Part shown: positions 23,031-33,514 of the stretch, in pieces | Position numbering within the stretch: position 1 is the first letter of the stretch | Layout: each line of letters starts with the position of its first letter | DNA from: Apodemus sylvaticus | Taxonomy: Eukaryota > Chordata > Mammalia > Rodentia > Muridae | Direction of reading: 5' to 3' | DNA: 64,000 nt | Assembly: GCF_947179515.1 (NCBI RefSeq) | Contig: NC_067477.1 | Coordinates: 117,687,562 to 117,751,561, forward strand | Program-made: the position numbers and the translations under genes | Notes under the pieces: model-generated | What the model was told of the DNA's origin: nothing | Database searches by the model: none | The model's input: the letters and a program-made list of their open reading frames with translations, nothing else

Positions 23031-23602
23031 ATCCTGCTCACCGGTTCCTAAGCGGGAAGAAGGTCACATATTTTTATTCTCATCTGCTCCTCTGACCCTC
23101 TGGCAGTAAGCATGCTTGGCCCACATGGTAACATAAGAAGCATATATTATTCTGATTTTTAATACTTCATATTAATTTCTCTCCCTGTCACTTTGAGAAA
23201 ATGCCTGACGGAGCCACTTGAGGGAGGCTGGCTTGGTCTCAGCGTCAGAGGGTACAGTCCATCACAGTGGGGAAGGCATGATGGCTGGAATGAGGCGGTC
23301 TGTGGTGAGCTGCAGGCCTCTCTGCTCACATCTCAGCAGATTGGGGAGCAGATAACGGGGACTGAAGCCGGATTGAATGGAACCCTCAAGGCCTGTTCCT
23401 AGTGGCCTACATCAGCCAGTTAGACCTCCATGCCACTGTGGTTTCACAACCTCCCACAGCAGTGCTACCAAATGGGGAAAGGGGTTCCACAAACAAGCCT
23501 GAGAGGAATGTTTTATTTCTAAACAACTCACCTCAGGTACTAACATTACTTTGAGAGTCTGGTTGAAAAATCTGCCATTTTTCTGACTCCACCTTTGTCT
23601 TT
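23031..23602. other. unassigned intergenic sequence
   Basis: No gene or repeat recognised. Confidence 0.35.
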
Positions 23603-23905
23603 AGTTAGGTTTTTATTGCTGTGAAAAGATGCCATGACCAAGGCAACTCTTATAAAAACATTTAATTGGGGCTGGCTTACAGTTCATTCCATTGTCATCA
23701 TGGTAGGAAGCAGGCAGCATCCAGGCAGACATGACACTAGAAAAGGAGCTGAAACTTCTGCATCTGGATCCAAAGGCAGCCAGGAGAAGGTGGTCTTCCA
23801 GGCAGCTAGGAGGGTCTCTTCCATACTGGACAAACCTTCAAAGCCCACCCCCACAGTGATACAGTTTCTCTAACAAGGCCACATCTATTCCAAAAGACCA
23901 CACCT
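23603..23905. repeat. rodent interspersed repeat, family copy 3
   Basis: 'attgctgtgaaaagatgcca', 'ttggggctggcttacagttc' and 'caaaggcagccaggagaagg' match copies at 4092 and 18925 in the same orientation, 3'-truncated. Confidence 0.7.
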
Positions 23906-24154
23906 AATAGTGCTACCTCCAACATGCCAAGTATGCGCAAACTCCTGCAACCTCAGACACCCATTCAGGACTAGAGAAAGAATTTACATAGTGAACAAGT
24001 TTCCCAGGTGGTCATGTAGTAGATGATTTTAAAGCTTAAATATGATGAGTGATGTCCAGAATCATAAACCTCAACAAAACCTCAGTGCGTTATTTCCTGC
24101 CTTACTATATAAACTTGGATTTGAGAAGCATATTTTCGGATAAAGAAACCATAC

Positions 24155-24455
24155 AAATGCTTGCTCAGCAGGTAAAAATGCTAGTCTTGTGTAAACCTGA
24201 TGGTCCAGGTATAAAGCTGGCCATGTCACCACATTGTCAGAATCCCTAGCACTCTTACTGCAAGACAAGAGGTACAAACAGGAGAGATGCAAGCAAGGAT
24301 GTAGGCCAGCTAGCTGAGTGTGCATGGTGAGGCAGCAACAGTAAGAGAGACCGTTTAAATAAAACATGGCGGAAGAACGGACTCCTGACAAGCTGTTCTC
24401 TGATCTTCACAAGTGCCATGGCAGACCCAAGCTTGCACACAAACACATACACTTT
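24155..24455 (+). repeat. B4 SINE
   Basis: 'aaatgcttgctcagcaggta' begins a tRNA-like head. 'ggccagctagctgagtgtgc' and the B3-like end 'ctgttctctgatcttcacaa' with a CACACAAACACATACAC tail follow. Confidence 0.65.
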
Positions 24456-24558
24456 TTTTCTGAGACAGAAGTCTCACTCTGTAGTCTAGGTTGGTTCAAC
24501 TCACAGCAACCCTGCTTCCCAAATGCTGGCATTACAGGAATGAGCCCCTGCACCCAAT
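24448..24558 (-). repeat. B1/PB1-like SINE, old
   Basis: 'tctgagacagaagtctcact', 'ctgtagtctaggttgg' and 'aatgctggcattacaggaat' in antisense. Confidence 0.6.
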
Positions 24559-24849
24559 CCTAATTTTTACTCCTCCTCAATTCCTGTAATAGGTTATCTT
24601 CAAATCTATACTAAGGGAATATTTCAGCTTAGTCTCACTCCATCCCCAAATCCCTTTTTCCTCCCTAAATCATGTTTTGTATGGCTTCTGCTGGAAAAGT
24701 AGGTGTTAAGTGGACAAAGACCAATCTGTGTTTGTGAGCTTTAATAACACAACTTTTGGAATTGTTTCTTTTCTCCATCTTTGAAGACTTACTTTTGTAC
24801 ATGGTATGTCCATGTACATGAATGCCAGGTGGGTGTACCATGGTGTCTT
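24559..24849. other. unassigned intergenic sequence
   Basis: No gene or repeat recognised. Confidence 0.35.
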
Positions 24850-25062
24850 GCTTAGGACAGGGCCACCTTGTTGCTTACCACTGTGGTGCCTTACTGGCTG
24901 AGCTGCAAGCTTCCGAGGTTCTCCCAACTGCCTCCCAGATAGCAGCAGGATCACTCCAGCATGCACCGGAGACGCTCACCACCATGCCTGGCTCTTCATG
25001 GGTTCTAGGGCCCCAACATCAAGCCTCATGCTGAGACAGTGAGTCATCTCCCTGGCTGCTAA
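24850..25062 (-). repeat. B4-type SINE fragment
   Basis: 'ctcaccaccatgcctggctc' and the reversed 5' end 'gagacagtgagtcatctccc' give a diverged antisense composite SINE. Confidence 0.55.
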
Positions 25063-25214
25063 GTTTCTCAACTTAATAGTTTACCCGTTTTACCTCATCA
25101 AAAATTACACAGATAGGACAGGAATAGGTAAATTTAGGAAATATTTTCCTTTCAGTCCCAAAGGAGCCCTTCACAACTGTAACATATTTTACCCCAGAAT
25201 ACTATAAAAAAAAA

Positions 25215-25349
25215 TGGTTTAGCAGGTAGACAGGCCTAATGACCCAAGTTCAATTCCTCCAACCCACCTGCTGGAATGATAACCCCTGTGGTCTGTTCTC
25301 TGACCTCCACATGTTGTTCACAATATAATTAAAATTTAAAATAATTTTT
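25215..25349 (+). repeat. B4/B3-type SINE fragment
   Basis: 'gtttagcaggtagacaggcc', 'aagttcaattcctccaaccc', 'ttctctgacctccacatgtt' and an A/T-rich tail. Confidence 0.6.
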
Positions 25350-25536
25350 AAAAACATGTTTAATGAAGCTGGGCAGTGGTGGCACACACCTGTAATCCCA
25401 GCACTCTGGGAGGCAGAGGCAGGGGGATTTCTGAGTTCGAGGCCAGCCTGGTCTACAGAGTGAGTTCCAGGATAGCCAAGGCTACACAGGAAAACCCTGT
25501 CTCCAAAAAACCAAATCCAAAAAAACATGTTTAATG
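25350..25536 (+). repeat. B1 SINE, full length, with target-site duplication
   Basis: A young-type B1 inserted in the tail of the preceding SINE. A perfect 16-bp duplication AAAAACATGTTTAATG lies at 25350-25365 and 25521-25536. Confidence 0.95.
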
Positions 25537-25587
25537 GCTGTCACCTAAAACTAAGAATCCTAAAATCTTCAAAAAGAGAAAGATTAC

Positions 25588-25778
25588 CAGGGCTGGAGAG
25601 ATGGCTCAGTGATTTGGAGCACTGACTGCTCTTCTAGAGGTCCTGGGTCCAATTCCCCAAAACCACATGGTGGCTCACAATCATCTGTAATGGTATCTGA
25701 TGCCCTCTTCTGGTGTGTCTGTAGACAGTGATGTTTACTCACATACACAAATAAAACTTAAAAAAGAAAAAGGTTACC
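25588..25778 (+). repeat. B2 SINE
   Basis: 'gggctggagagatggctcag', 'aaccacatggtggctcacaa', 'ctgatgccctcttctggtgt' and an AATAAAACTT tail. Confidence 0.93.
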
Positions 25779-26059
25779 CATGTACTGATATCCAAATTTA
25801 TTTGAAGAGTTAGCTTTCCTGCCCCAAAACTTATGCATACTGGCTTGGAACTGTCTGTAGCCCAGAAAGCCTCAGACCTGCAGTTTACCCTCCCAGGTGC
25901 TGGTATTAAGGTGTGAGCTACTAGAACCTGGTAACTATTATACCTGGTATATTCCTGGTAATAATGAGTCCAACTGATTTTTTTTGGGGGGGTAAATAAT
26001 CCAATCCAATTTGGATTAAAAATATGTGTGTGGGGGTGGGGTATGGGGCCTGGGAGCAT

Positions 26060-26320
26060 GAGCTCAGGAGCCTTTCAGAGACCACAGGTGTTGGATCTTG
26101 ACTGGAGCTGGAGTTATAGGTGGTTTTGAGCAGCGTGTGGATTTGGGTGTGGGTGCAGGGAAGTGAGCTCAAGTCTTCTGAAGACTATTCACTCTCTCCA
26201 GACTTTAAACATATTATAAATAGGACTTTTGCTTTTGCAGTGTTAATGATCACACTCCGGTCTTCTAGCATGCTAAGCAAACACTATCATTGAGCCACAC
26301 CTTTTAGCCCAGCAAATGAA
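26060..26320 (-). repeat. old B3/ID-type SINE fragments
   Basis: 'gactggagctggagttatag' and 'gtgagctcaagtcttctgaa' look like an antisense B3. 'catgctaagcaaacactatc' and 'attgagccacaccttttagc' look like an antisense ID-type head. Both are diverged. Confidence 0.5.
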
Positions 26321-26569
26321 GGTTTTTAAAATGAAGGTATCTATCTAGTAGTTTGTTGTTTAACCTGTCAGCAACCCAAGTTAACCAAACAGTGTGACAT
26401 TATTTGTAATTTAACCAAATTACATTTTCATACATCATGAACCATGGTTTTATCTGGCAAAATGACCTAAATTAATCGTGGCAAATTTAGTTTTCAGGCA
26501 TAAAGAAGAGTTAACTGTCACTTTACCACTGTAAAGCGCAACAAGCAATAGCTATTCAAAAGCACAGTG

Positions 26570-26712
26570 TTAGCTGGGTGTGTGGTGGTACAAACCTACA
26601 ATCTCAGTAGATGGGAGACAGGCAGAGATCTCTGGGTTCAGGCCAGCCTGTTAAAGAGCAAGCAAATTTCAGGTCAGCTGGACTACACAGCGAGACACAC
26701 ATCTCAAAACAA
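26570..26712 (+). repeat. B1 SINE, old
   Basis: 'agctgggtgtgtggtggtac', 'gttcaggccagcctgtt' and 'gactacacagcgagacacac'. Diverged, with a local insertion. It lies just downstream of the Ypel5 3' end. Confidence 0.75.
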
Positions 26713-26811
26713 AAATTATGTGTTTAGTCATTAAAAATAACAAAGATAATCACTAAATAGGATCAGTGAAAAATAAGTATCAGTTCTGTACCAATGCAAG
26801 ACAAAATATAC

Positions 26812-26817
26812 TTTATT
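26812..26817 (-). terminator. Ypel5: distal poly(A) signal of Ypel5
   Basis: AATAAA on the minus strand, in the context 'tcaaaataaagtatattttg'. Cleavage is expected about 15-25 nt downstream, near 26795. An old B1 begins immediately beyond. Confidence 0.7.
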
Positions 26818-27748
26818 TTGACAGCAATGCACATGGTGCTGTAGGTAAGGCATGCGACTAGAAATCCGCACCACAGGCCAGTGCAGAAACCAGTTGAAAT
26901 AAATATTAAGTCTTGAAGTTTCATTCAAGTTGACGACAGAGTTGTGTTCACTCACTGGAAATGCAGTATTATACTATCCCTGCTCAAGACAACCATGCCA
27001 TTCACTAAGAGTGCAAAGCTAAGTATAAGAAGCTTTACTGTAATCAGAAATTACTTTTAATGTCAATGACCGAAAGTTTCACTTGTTCAACTCAGGCAAA
27101 TTTCCTTCAAAGACGACTTGGAAACTGAACATACAAATATCCATCTGTTCACTTGTATAACTAGATGATTTCACTGCCCTGTCTAACCCACCAAAAGCAA
27201 CTCTCATGTTTGCCTAAAAATAGTCTAGATAAAGAAGCATATTCTAATACTTTGTAATGTCATAAATTTATGGCGGAAGTTGAGTCAAATCCGGCCTCTT
27301 TCCAAAAGGGTGTGTTATCATGTCCAGCTCAAATGCAATAGCTGAACTAAGGAAAGATGTGAAATAATGACCCAAGCAGAGACCCAGTCCTCTGATGAAA
27401 TTGTTAGCGCCACAGACTTGTCAAAACCATTTCACAATGTGGGGGGCTGAAACACTTTGAAGCAACTTTAGAAAAGCTTTTAGAAAAGTTGCTTCATTTC
27501 CCTATTTTTTAGAACAGATGCAGATTAGCAGTGTATATAAGAATGCACACTGATTCTGCTCAACTGTTTTCTAAACATAATACTGTTTAACCAGCATGCT
27601 TTCACCTACACAAATACCTTATACATAGTCAATATAGCTTATGTCTGAGAAGAATCACTTTAACCACTAAGAAAATCACTTATCAAACTTTTGCTCTCTT
27701 ATTAGATATTTTTAAAAGTAACACAGGACCAAAGCATCCAACTACCAC

Positions 27749-27754
27749 TTTATT
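27749..27754 (-). terminator. Ypel5: possible proximal poly(A) signal of Ypel5
   Basis: A second AATAAA on the minus strand ('tataaataaagtgg'), about 685 nt after the stop codon. Use would give a shorter 3' UTR. Functional use unproven. Confidence 0.4.
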
Positions 27755-28270
27755 TATATTACTATGCTTAAGTTACATGGGAAAGACAACCAAGCAGTTC
27801 TGCCCCATATCAGAAAGTTTCCAATCAACACCAAGTCCATGGTGACAAGGAACTAGGGATGGTGACATCTGTGGGTCAAGACTGACAAGGAAGAATGGGT
27901 TCTGGTGCTACAGTTCCTCTCCAACAAGAATATGGCACACTGGCCAGCACAAGCCACGCTAACACTGAGCCTCCAGCGCTGGGCACAGATTCGGATCTCT
28001 TCTTGAAGCTAGCAAATTAAGTGAAATAACTGGGTTAAAAAGAAATTTTTAAATGAAGCCCAAATAAATTTAAAAACCATGCTCTTGACATATTCTCCAC
28101 TCAAAATGTACACAAAACACTCCTTTCACTCTAAGGACCCCAATTTTTTCCCTCACATAGCCCACCATGTAGGTACAAACTCTTCTGCCTCAAGAACACA
28201 GGGAAAAAATAAACAGCATATGCATAAAATTCTGTCTACAAACTGCTTTTGGATGGAAAATACAAAATTA

Positions 28271-28297
28271 AAAAGAAAGAAAGAAAGAAAGAAAAAA
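28271..28297 (+). repeat. (GAAA)n microsatellite in the Ypel5 3' UTR
   Basis: Five or so GAAA units followed by an A run, read as a CTTT pyrimidine tract in the mRNA, about 140 nt after the stop codon. Confidence 0.9.
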
Positions 28298-28436
28298 AAG
28301 GTTCCATCTTAGATTCTCACAACCTCTTGTTCCGTAGTTCATGAATCCGACTCTGATGCTAAGGTGACAGTGTATGTAAGGAGATTTTTGTTTTCAGTGA
28401 AGGAGACCTGGGAAAAGATGGATTTATCTTTTGTCT

Positions 28437-31071
28437 TCAAGAGTTATCAGATGGTACATGCTCTTCAAAGCCTTCACTCTCTCGAACTAGTGCACGTTCC
28501 AGGATCACACGGCCTTCCTTATAACGCTGGCTGTCTTCAGTAGCAAACTCATAGATCCATCCCAGTTTGCTATTGCAGTTTTTGCAGCTCACATCTCGAA
28601 CCATGTGGCGGCCAGTGAGCATGACCCGATCTTGAACTTCACTGTACTGCAAGTTAACTACCTAAAGAACATACAACAATCTCTTGTAAAGTCATGTAAG
28701 TTAGCTGATAATTGTAACAGTAAGTACATGTGTGAGCAATTAAGTACTACAGAGCCGAGCATGCCCATGACCCCAGTGTGGGAAGGCCAAGGCAGGTTCT
28801 CCTGTATTTGAGGAGAGAGCAGCGCCTTACTACACACTGAGATCTCCTTGTGTGTGTGTATGTATGTATCAAGAGAGCTAGCCGGGCGGTGGTGGCGCAT
28901 GCCTGTAATCCCAGCACTCTGGGAGGCAGAGACAGGTGGATTTCTGAGTTCGAGGCCAGCCTGGTCTACAGAGTGAGTTCCAGGACAGCCAGGGCTACAC
29001 AGAGAAACCCTGTCTCGAAAAAACCAAATCCAAAAAACAAAAAAACAAAAACAAAAACAAACAACAAAAAAACCAAGGGAGCTTTTTTAAAGGCTTATTT
29101 AATTTTATGTGGATGAATGCTTTGCCTACTGGTATACATTGTGTATTGGGTGGCTATGAAGGACAAAAGGTATTGGGGTCCTGTGAATCTAGAGTTAGAG
29201 ATGGTTGTGAGCCACCATGGGAATTCTAGAAACCAAACTTGGGCTACTGCAAAAGCAACCAGTGCTCTTAACTGTTGAACCAGCTTTCTAGCCCCCAATC
29301 TAACGCAACCTTTATGTAGTACTGGACAAGCTCATGTCTTCCCATGTATACTTCTGATTGTACGAAAGAAAAAGGTCTGAAATTGAAGATATGAGATATA
29401 AGCTTGGGTCTAATTTTTAACTCTGCAGTGAGTGTAAATAAGATACTCAAAGAACTTGTTGGAGCACCACTGTTCCATACTATCTTATGTGTTTATGAAA
29501 ACTTTATATGGGACTGGCTAAGCTACCACGAATCATACGTTAGTTTCCTAGTAAATTCAAAGATAATGAAAACAGGAATTGAATTCTAAAATAACCTGTG
29601 GAGAATTTCTAACCATTCTAAATACTCAAGAAATCCTCTATGCTTTATTTTCTTCTAAAAGATCAGTAAATGTGTCCTTGTTATATGGTCTTAATTCAAC
29701 TATTTAACTTTTGACACTGTAACATGAAAATCAGAGGCTATTAGTGAGTGAGCAAGGCTAAAGATTGCATTAACAGGCAGCTGCTCTGCCCCAGCGGTGA
29801 CCCCTCTCTGTAAAACGTCAAGGGGATACAGCATTGTCTCTGAGACGCTTCTTTACTCAGAGCAGAGGAATGTCTGCCAGTGAAGTTTATCTGACCTTCT
29901 GAAAACAGTCATTTCAAACAACATCTGGCTGGGTGGTGCTGGCCCATGCCTTTAATCCCAGCACTCGGGAGGCAGAGGCAAACAAATCTCGGTGAGTTTG
30001 AAGCTAGCCTGGTCTGCATAGAGAGTTCTAAGACAGGCGGGGCTCCACAAAGAACCCTGTTCTCAAGGTGGGGAAAAAGACTAGATTTGTGTCCTAGCCT
30101 AGAAGACTTGGAAGTTAAACTGTGCTAAGTTCAGGGTGCACAATCACATCAACATCAAAATGTTTTCATTTCAGGGCCAAGCAGACTACAGATGCGTATC
30201 TGCAAATCTGTAAAGTTTCCTTTTGGTAGACCAAAGAAGCCAAATGATAACCAGAAAGCTTACTGGAGCACGAGTTATAGCAAGAGAAGCTAGTTAGATT
30301 CATGTTCAACAAATAAGTACAATAGCCGTCTCTGAATAAATCAGTAACATACAAGGGAAAGAAAATGGCCGTCTTAGCCTATTTCCAAATTCCGTGAAGT
30401 GACTAAAGTTTTTAAATTGAACAGTTCCCAAAGAAACAGACACCTCTCCTTTTTATGGTTGTGAGCCTAGCCTTTAACAGCTGAGCCATCTCTCTCCAGC
30501 CCAACACCTCTCCTTTTTAACTGCTATTTTGAGACAGCCTCACTGTGTAGCTGAAGCTTGCCCAACTGGCCTACAATCCACTGCTTTTCCCAGGCTGGTC
30601 TCCTGGTCTCCAGTTCGTGGCCATCTTCCTGCCTCAGTTTTTCCAAGCACTGGGATTAGAGACAGAAGCTGCTAATACACCCTGCTTCTCTTCTTCTAAT
30701 ACATTATAAAAAGGCTTAATAAAAATACATTTTAGGCTTTATAAAAATAAGTAAAATAAAATCATGTTCTATAATGTATACCTGAAATCCCAATCAGAGA
30801 CAAGGTAATAACCAATCTTCTGTAGGTTTTGACCACAACTCTGATATTTTCTGCTATCTAAATTCTCAGAGAACAGACTCAGGGAATATAGCCACTGAAG
30901 ACATGCAAGAATCAAGTTTTCTCCACCAACCTTGTTAAAAAGAAATGCTCTACCAGTGGCGCCTGTGAACCGAGTAGAGATGAGTTCTGAGCGATTGGTC
31001 AGGATTGTATCACAGTTTGCACAAGAAAACAGACGGGTACCACCGATATGATCAAGAAAGATTCTGCCCAT
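28437..31071 (-). CDS. Ypel5: Yippee-like 5, CTLH/GID-associated zinc-binding protein (join of 31071..30931 and 28661..28437)
   Basis: Two coding exons give 121 codons: 47 from 31071-30931 and 74 plus TGA from 28661-28437. The junction is phase 0 (AAG at 30933-30931, then GTA at 28661-28659). The intron has donor GTTGGT and acceptor TTCTTTAG. The start begins [11 protein letters not shown] in a strong context (A at -3, G at +4), and the end is EEHVPSDNS. The single Yippee domain spans almost the whole protein. Zinc ligands are C17, C20, C73 and C76, giving the family spacing C-x2-C-x52-C-x2-C. Length and sequence agree with mammalian YPEL5, which is almost invariant. Family knowledge: YPEL5 binds RanBP9 (RanBPM), is found at centrosome, spindle and midbody, and acts with the WDR26-containing CTLH (GID) E3 ubiquitin ligase, where it has been reported to block substrate access. 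No frameshift or missing ligand is seen, so this is the functional intron-containing gene and not a retrocopy. Confidence 0.98.
28871..29083 (+). repeat. B1 SINE in Ypel5 intron 2
   Basis: Full-length young-type B1 starting 'gccgggcggtggtggcgcat', with a long (CAAAAA)n tail. Near-perfect duplication AAGAGAGCT (28871) / AAGGGAGCT (29075). It is antisense to the gene and begins about 210 bp upstream of the exon-3 acceptor. Confidence 0.93.
29088..29298 (-). repeat. B3 SINE
   Basis: Antisense B3: 'ggatgaatgctttgcctact', 'gatggttgtgagccaccatg' and 'gtgctcttaactgttgaacc'. Confidence 0.8.
29299..29926. other. Ypel5 intron 2, unassigned
   Basis: Intronic sequence in which I recognise no repeat or regulatory element. 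Confidence 0.4.
29927..30072 (+). repeat. B1 SINE, older copy, in Ypel5 intron 2
   Basis: 'ggctgggtggtgctggccca', 'tttaatcccagcactcggga' and 'gctagcctggtctgcataga'. Confidence 0.85.
30440..30519 (-). repeat. 48-bp internally deleted B2-type SINE with perfect duplication
   Basis: The insert 30456-30503 is, in antisense, a B2 5' end (GGGCTGGAGAGAGATGGCTC) joined through GTTAAAGGCTA to GGCTCACAACCA, lacking the B2 middle and 3' part. The 16-bp direct repeat ACACCTCTCCTTTTTA lies at 30440-30455 and 30504-30519, so it arrived by L1-type retroposition already in this short form. Confidence 0.85.
30525..30690 (-). repeat. old B1/PB1-type SINE
   Basis: 'ttttgagacagcctcactgt', 'aactggcctacaatccactg' and 'aagcactgggattagagaca'. 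Diverged, with an internal insertion. Confidence 0.6.
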
Positions 31072-31095
31072 TTTGATAGCTGAAGTTCTAAAAAC
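31072..31095 (-). other. Ypel5: Ypel5 exon 2, 5' UTR part
   Basis: Twenty-four untranslated bases lie between the acceptor TTGTTCTAG (AG at 31097-31096) and the ATG. A second AG at 31089-31088 could act as an alternative acceptor, shortening the leader by 8 bases without touching the coding sequence. Confidence 0.75.
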
Positions 31096-31389
31096 CTAGA
31101 ACAAATAGAAAAGTGACACATATTATTTTAAAAACTTGTAGCAGTTATTGGGGGAGGTGTTACAGGTTACTTATATACTGAAATATGTTTTTTCCTAGTA
31201 CCTGCTGGATGAACTATCCAACTTGAAATGAAGGGATTCATAGTTCACACACTGAACAAATAAATAGGACACCTCAAGTTGTTAGGAGTCATAAATATGC
31301 TTAGTCAATACCAAGAATGGTTATCACTTCTCTTTTAGTTAGTAAAATAACATATTTATAAGGAAAATAACATATATATGTAGCACAGA

Positions 31390-31578
31390 TGGGGGACAGA
31401 GAGATGGCTCAGTGCTCTTAGAGCACTTACTGCTCATGTACAGGACCTGGGGTTGATTCCCAGCATCCATAAAGACTCAACTGTTACTAGACTGTAACTC
31501 TAGTTCCCGGTGATCCTATGCCCTCCAAAGGCACAGGCTTACATTCAGATAAAATACCCACATACAGAAGCTTGGAAA
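31390..31578 (+). repeat. B3 SINE
   Basis: 'gacagagagatggctcagtg', 'acctggggttgattcccagc' and an AAAATACCCACATACAG-type 3' end. Confidence 0.75.
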
Positions 31579-31707
31579 AAAGCTAGCATAGTGCCACTAT
31601 TAAATCTACATTTTGAGCAGATGATATGTAACTTAAGGAAATACACAGAGGTAAGGAGTACAGGTGGGGTGATCAGATAAGAGCAGATGAACTTGCAATT
31701 CAAAACA

Positions 31708-31822
31708 AGAAAGGGCTGGGAATATAGTTCATTGGAGGAGCACTTGCCTAAGTAACTGGAAGCCCTGAGTTCTATCTAGGCCAGCACCACAAAATAAAAA
31801 CAGAACAAAACAACAAAACAAA
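31708..31822 (+). repeat. ID-type SINE
   Basis: 'gggctgggaatatagttcat', 'gcacttgcctaagtaactgg' and 'gccctgagttctatctaggc' follow the tRNA-Ala-like ID consensus. An (AACAA)n tail runs to about 31822. Confidence 0.75.
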
Positions 31823-32738
31823 CAATAACACCCACATACCAAGGGGGACCTGAACACATGGGCCTATGGTCACTGGGTTTACTGACCACTGTATAGGACA
31901 ACAGCACTAACTTCACTCAGTAAGTTTGAGTCTAAAATCTATGACGCACTTACTTTAAAAGTCACCAAGTCTGGGAGGTTTCACCTTCCTCACTCAACCC
32001 AAACAAGTTAACAGGTCAAAGGTTGCAGCTATTACATAATAGTAGCTGGAATCCAGTTCAACAAACTCAGGGACAAAGTTCTTCCATTACACTCTACTGC
32101 TTCTCCCAAAGGAAGGGGCACAGTGTAGACAGACCTAGCTATCTTAGAGGCTAGAGCAACCAGGACAGAAAAACAAGAAATTTTACTGATTACTGTTTGG
32201 ATAAATTCTAGAAACACTAAAATGCTCACCTAACAAAGTATTGAAACAGGTCTCTGAAACCAGGGTAACTCACACTTGAGTATTTAAAGAGTTACAAGAG
32301 GCAACAGATTCAACCCTTAAATCTACTGCAACTTGTTTCTACCAAATTATTTTTAAACCTCTAGATATACTCAAAGAATATATCAACGGTTTCATTTTCA
32401 AGGGTTTCTGTATACTATCCGTTCCTGTGTTTCAAATGTTTAATAACATGTTAAAATGGTGACTAGAGCTGATACAGCTGTCCTTTTAAGGAGTTGGAGG
32501 AGGGGGATCCAGACGGTTACTTTCATGACTAATTAATAAGGAAACTATTTCTTAGATTTCTGAACTTTTCCAGCCTTTAGGCAACTGCCCTGTCAATACG
32601 AAGGGTCATTCTTAAGGGAGGAAGGAACACAGGATGGAAATAAGGTGAATGGATGAAGCCATGTATAACGACACATTTGAAAATGTCACAATGAAATCTA
32701 TGATAACCAAAAATATTAATTAAAAAGGGGGAACTAAG
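31823..32738. other. Ypel5 intron 1, unassigned
   Basis: No repeat or gene recognised. Confidence 0.4.
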
Positions 32739-32816
32739 GCTAGGCTTGGTGGTGCACGCCTTTAATTCCAGTACAGCCAAGGCTACATCAAGTCTTTAAA
32801 AAAAAAAAAAAAAAAG
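32739..32816 (+). repeat. internally deleted B1 SINE
   Basis: The B1 head 'ctaggcttggtggtgcacgc' to 'ttaattccagta' joins directly to the B1 tail 'cagccaaggctacatcaag' and a poly-A run. About 80 central bases are missing. Confidence 0.8.
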
Positions 32817-33125
32817 CAAAGCCATGATGTGTACATGTAAATTCAACACCAGACTTAAGCTGTGGTCAACTGACTTTCGGGCAATGGTTGCTGCTTACTT
32901 TTAGTCCTTAAGCACATTACTTTTCAAGATCCTACATACACATACCCAGAAACTAATTTAGGGCCTACTAAGGTGAATCTATTAGCCCAGAAATATAAGC
33001 AGTGAACAAAACTGATAAATTTCATTTGAACTGTATGCAAGCTTTGATTAATTTTAAAAAGTTGAGCTGATACTTAAGATTTGGGAAGCTAGAGTTAGTG
33101 ATATACCAAGATAATCTTGGTAGTC

Positions 33126-33320
33126 AAGAGTCAGAGCCCTGCCGTGCGGTGGTGGCGCACGCCTGTAATCCCAGCACTTGGGAGGCAGAGGCAGGCGGAT
33201 TTCTGAGTTCAAGGCCAGCCTGGTCTACAAAGTGAGTTCCAGGACAGCCAGGACTACACAGAGAAACCCTGTCTCGAAAAAACCAAAAAAAAAAAAAAAA
33301 AAAAAAAAGAGTCAGAGCCC
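33126..33320 (+). repeat. B1 SINE, full length, with target-site duplication
   Basis: Young-type B1 with an A-run tail. Perfect 14-bp duplication AAGAGTCAGAGCCC at 33126-33139 and 33307-33320. Confidence 0.95.
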
Positions 33321-33426
33321 CAGGGAAACACAATTTTCAGGCCAGCTTAGTTTTTTTAGTGAGTACCAGACCAATCTGGACTACAGAAAAAGACCCTGAC
33401 TTGAAACATAAAATGTGGGGGAGCAG

Positions 33427-33512
33427 GGCTAGGGATGTACTTCAGTGGAAAAGTACTCACACAGTGTGCCTAAGGCCCTAGAGTCGCTCCTTAGCACCAC
33501 AAATAAATTCTA
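33427..33512 (+). repeat. ID-type SINE, diverged
   Basis: 'cagggctagggatgtacttc', 'aaggccctagagtcgctcct' and 'agcaccacaaataaa'. Confidence 0.65.
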
Positions 33513-33514
33513 GG

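Larger units (their letters stand above)
26795..28436 (-). other. Ypel5: Ypel5 3' UTR
   Basis: About 1.64 kb from the stop codon to the predicted cleavage site. Apart from a short (CTTT)n tract near the stop, no SINE or LINE interrupts it, in sharp contrast with the rest of the window. This fits an exonic, constrained UTR. The end is inferred from the AATAAA at 26817-26812, followed on the transcribed strand by a T/G-containing stretch; no transcript data were available. Confidence 0.75.

Noticed and set aside
28437..28661. Processed Ypel5 pseudogene
   Set aside because: The coding sequence is split by a 2.27-kb intron with GT/AG ends, is intact, and is linked to a CpG-island promoter and a full 3' UTR.
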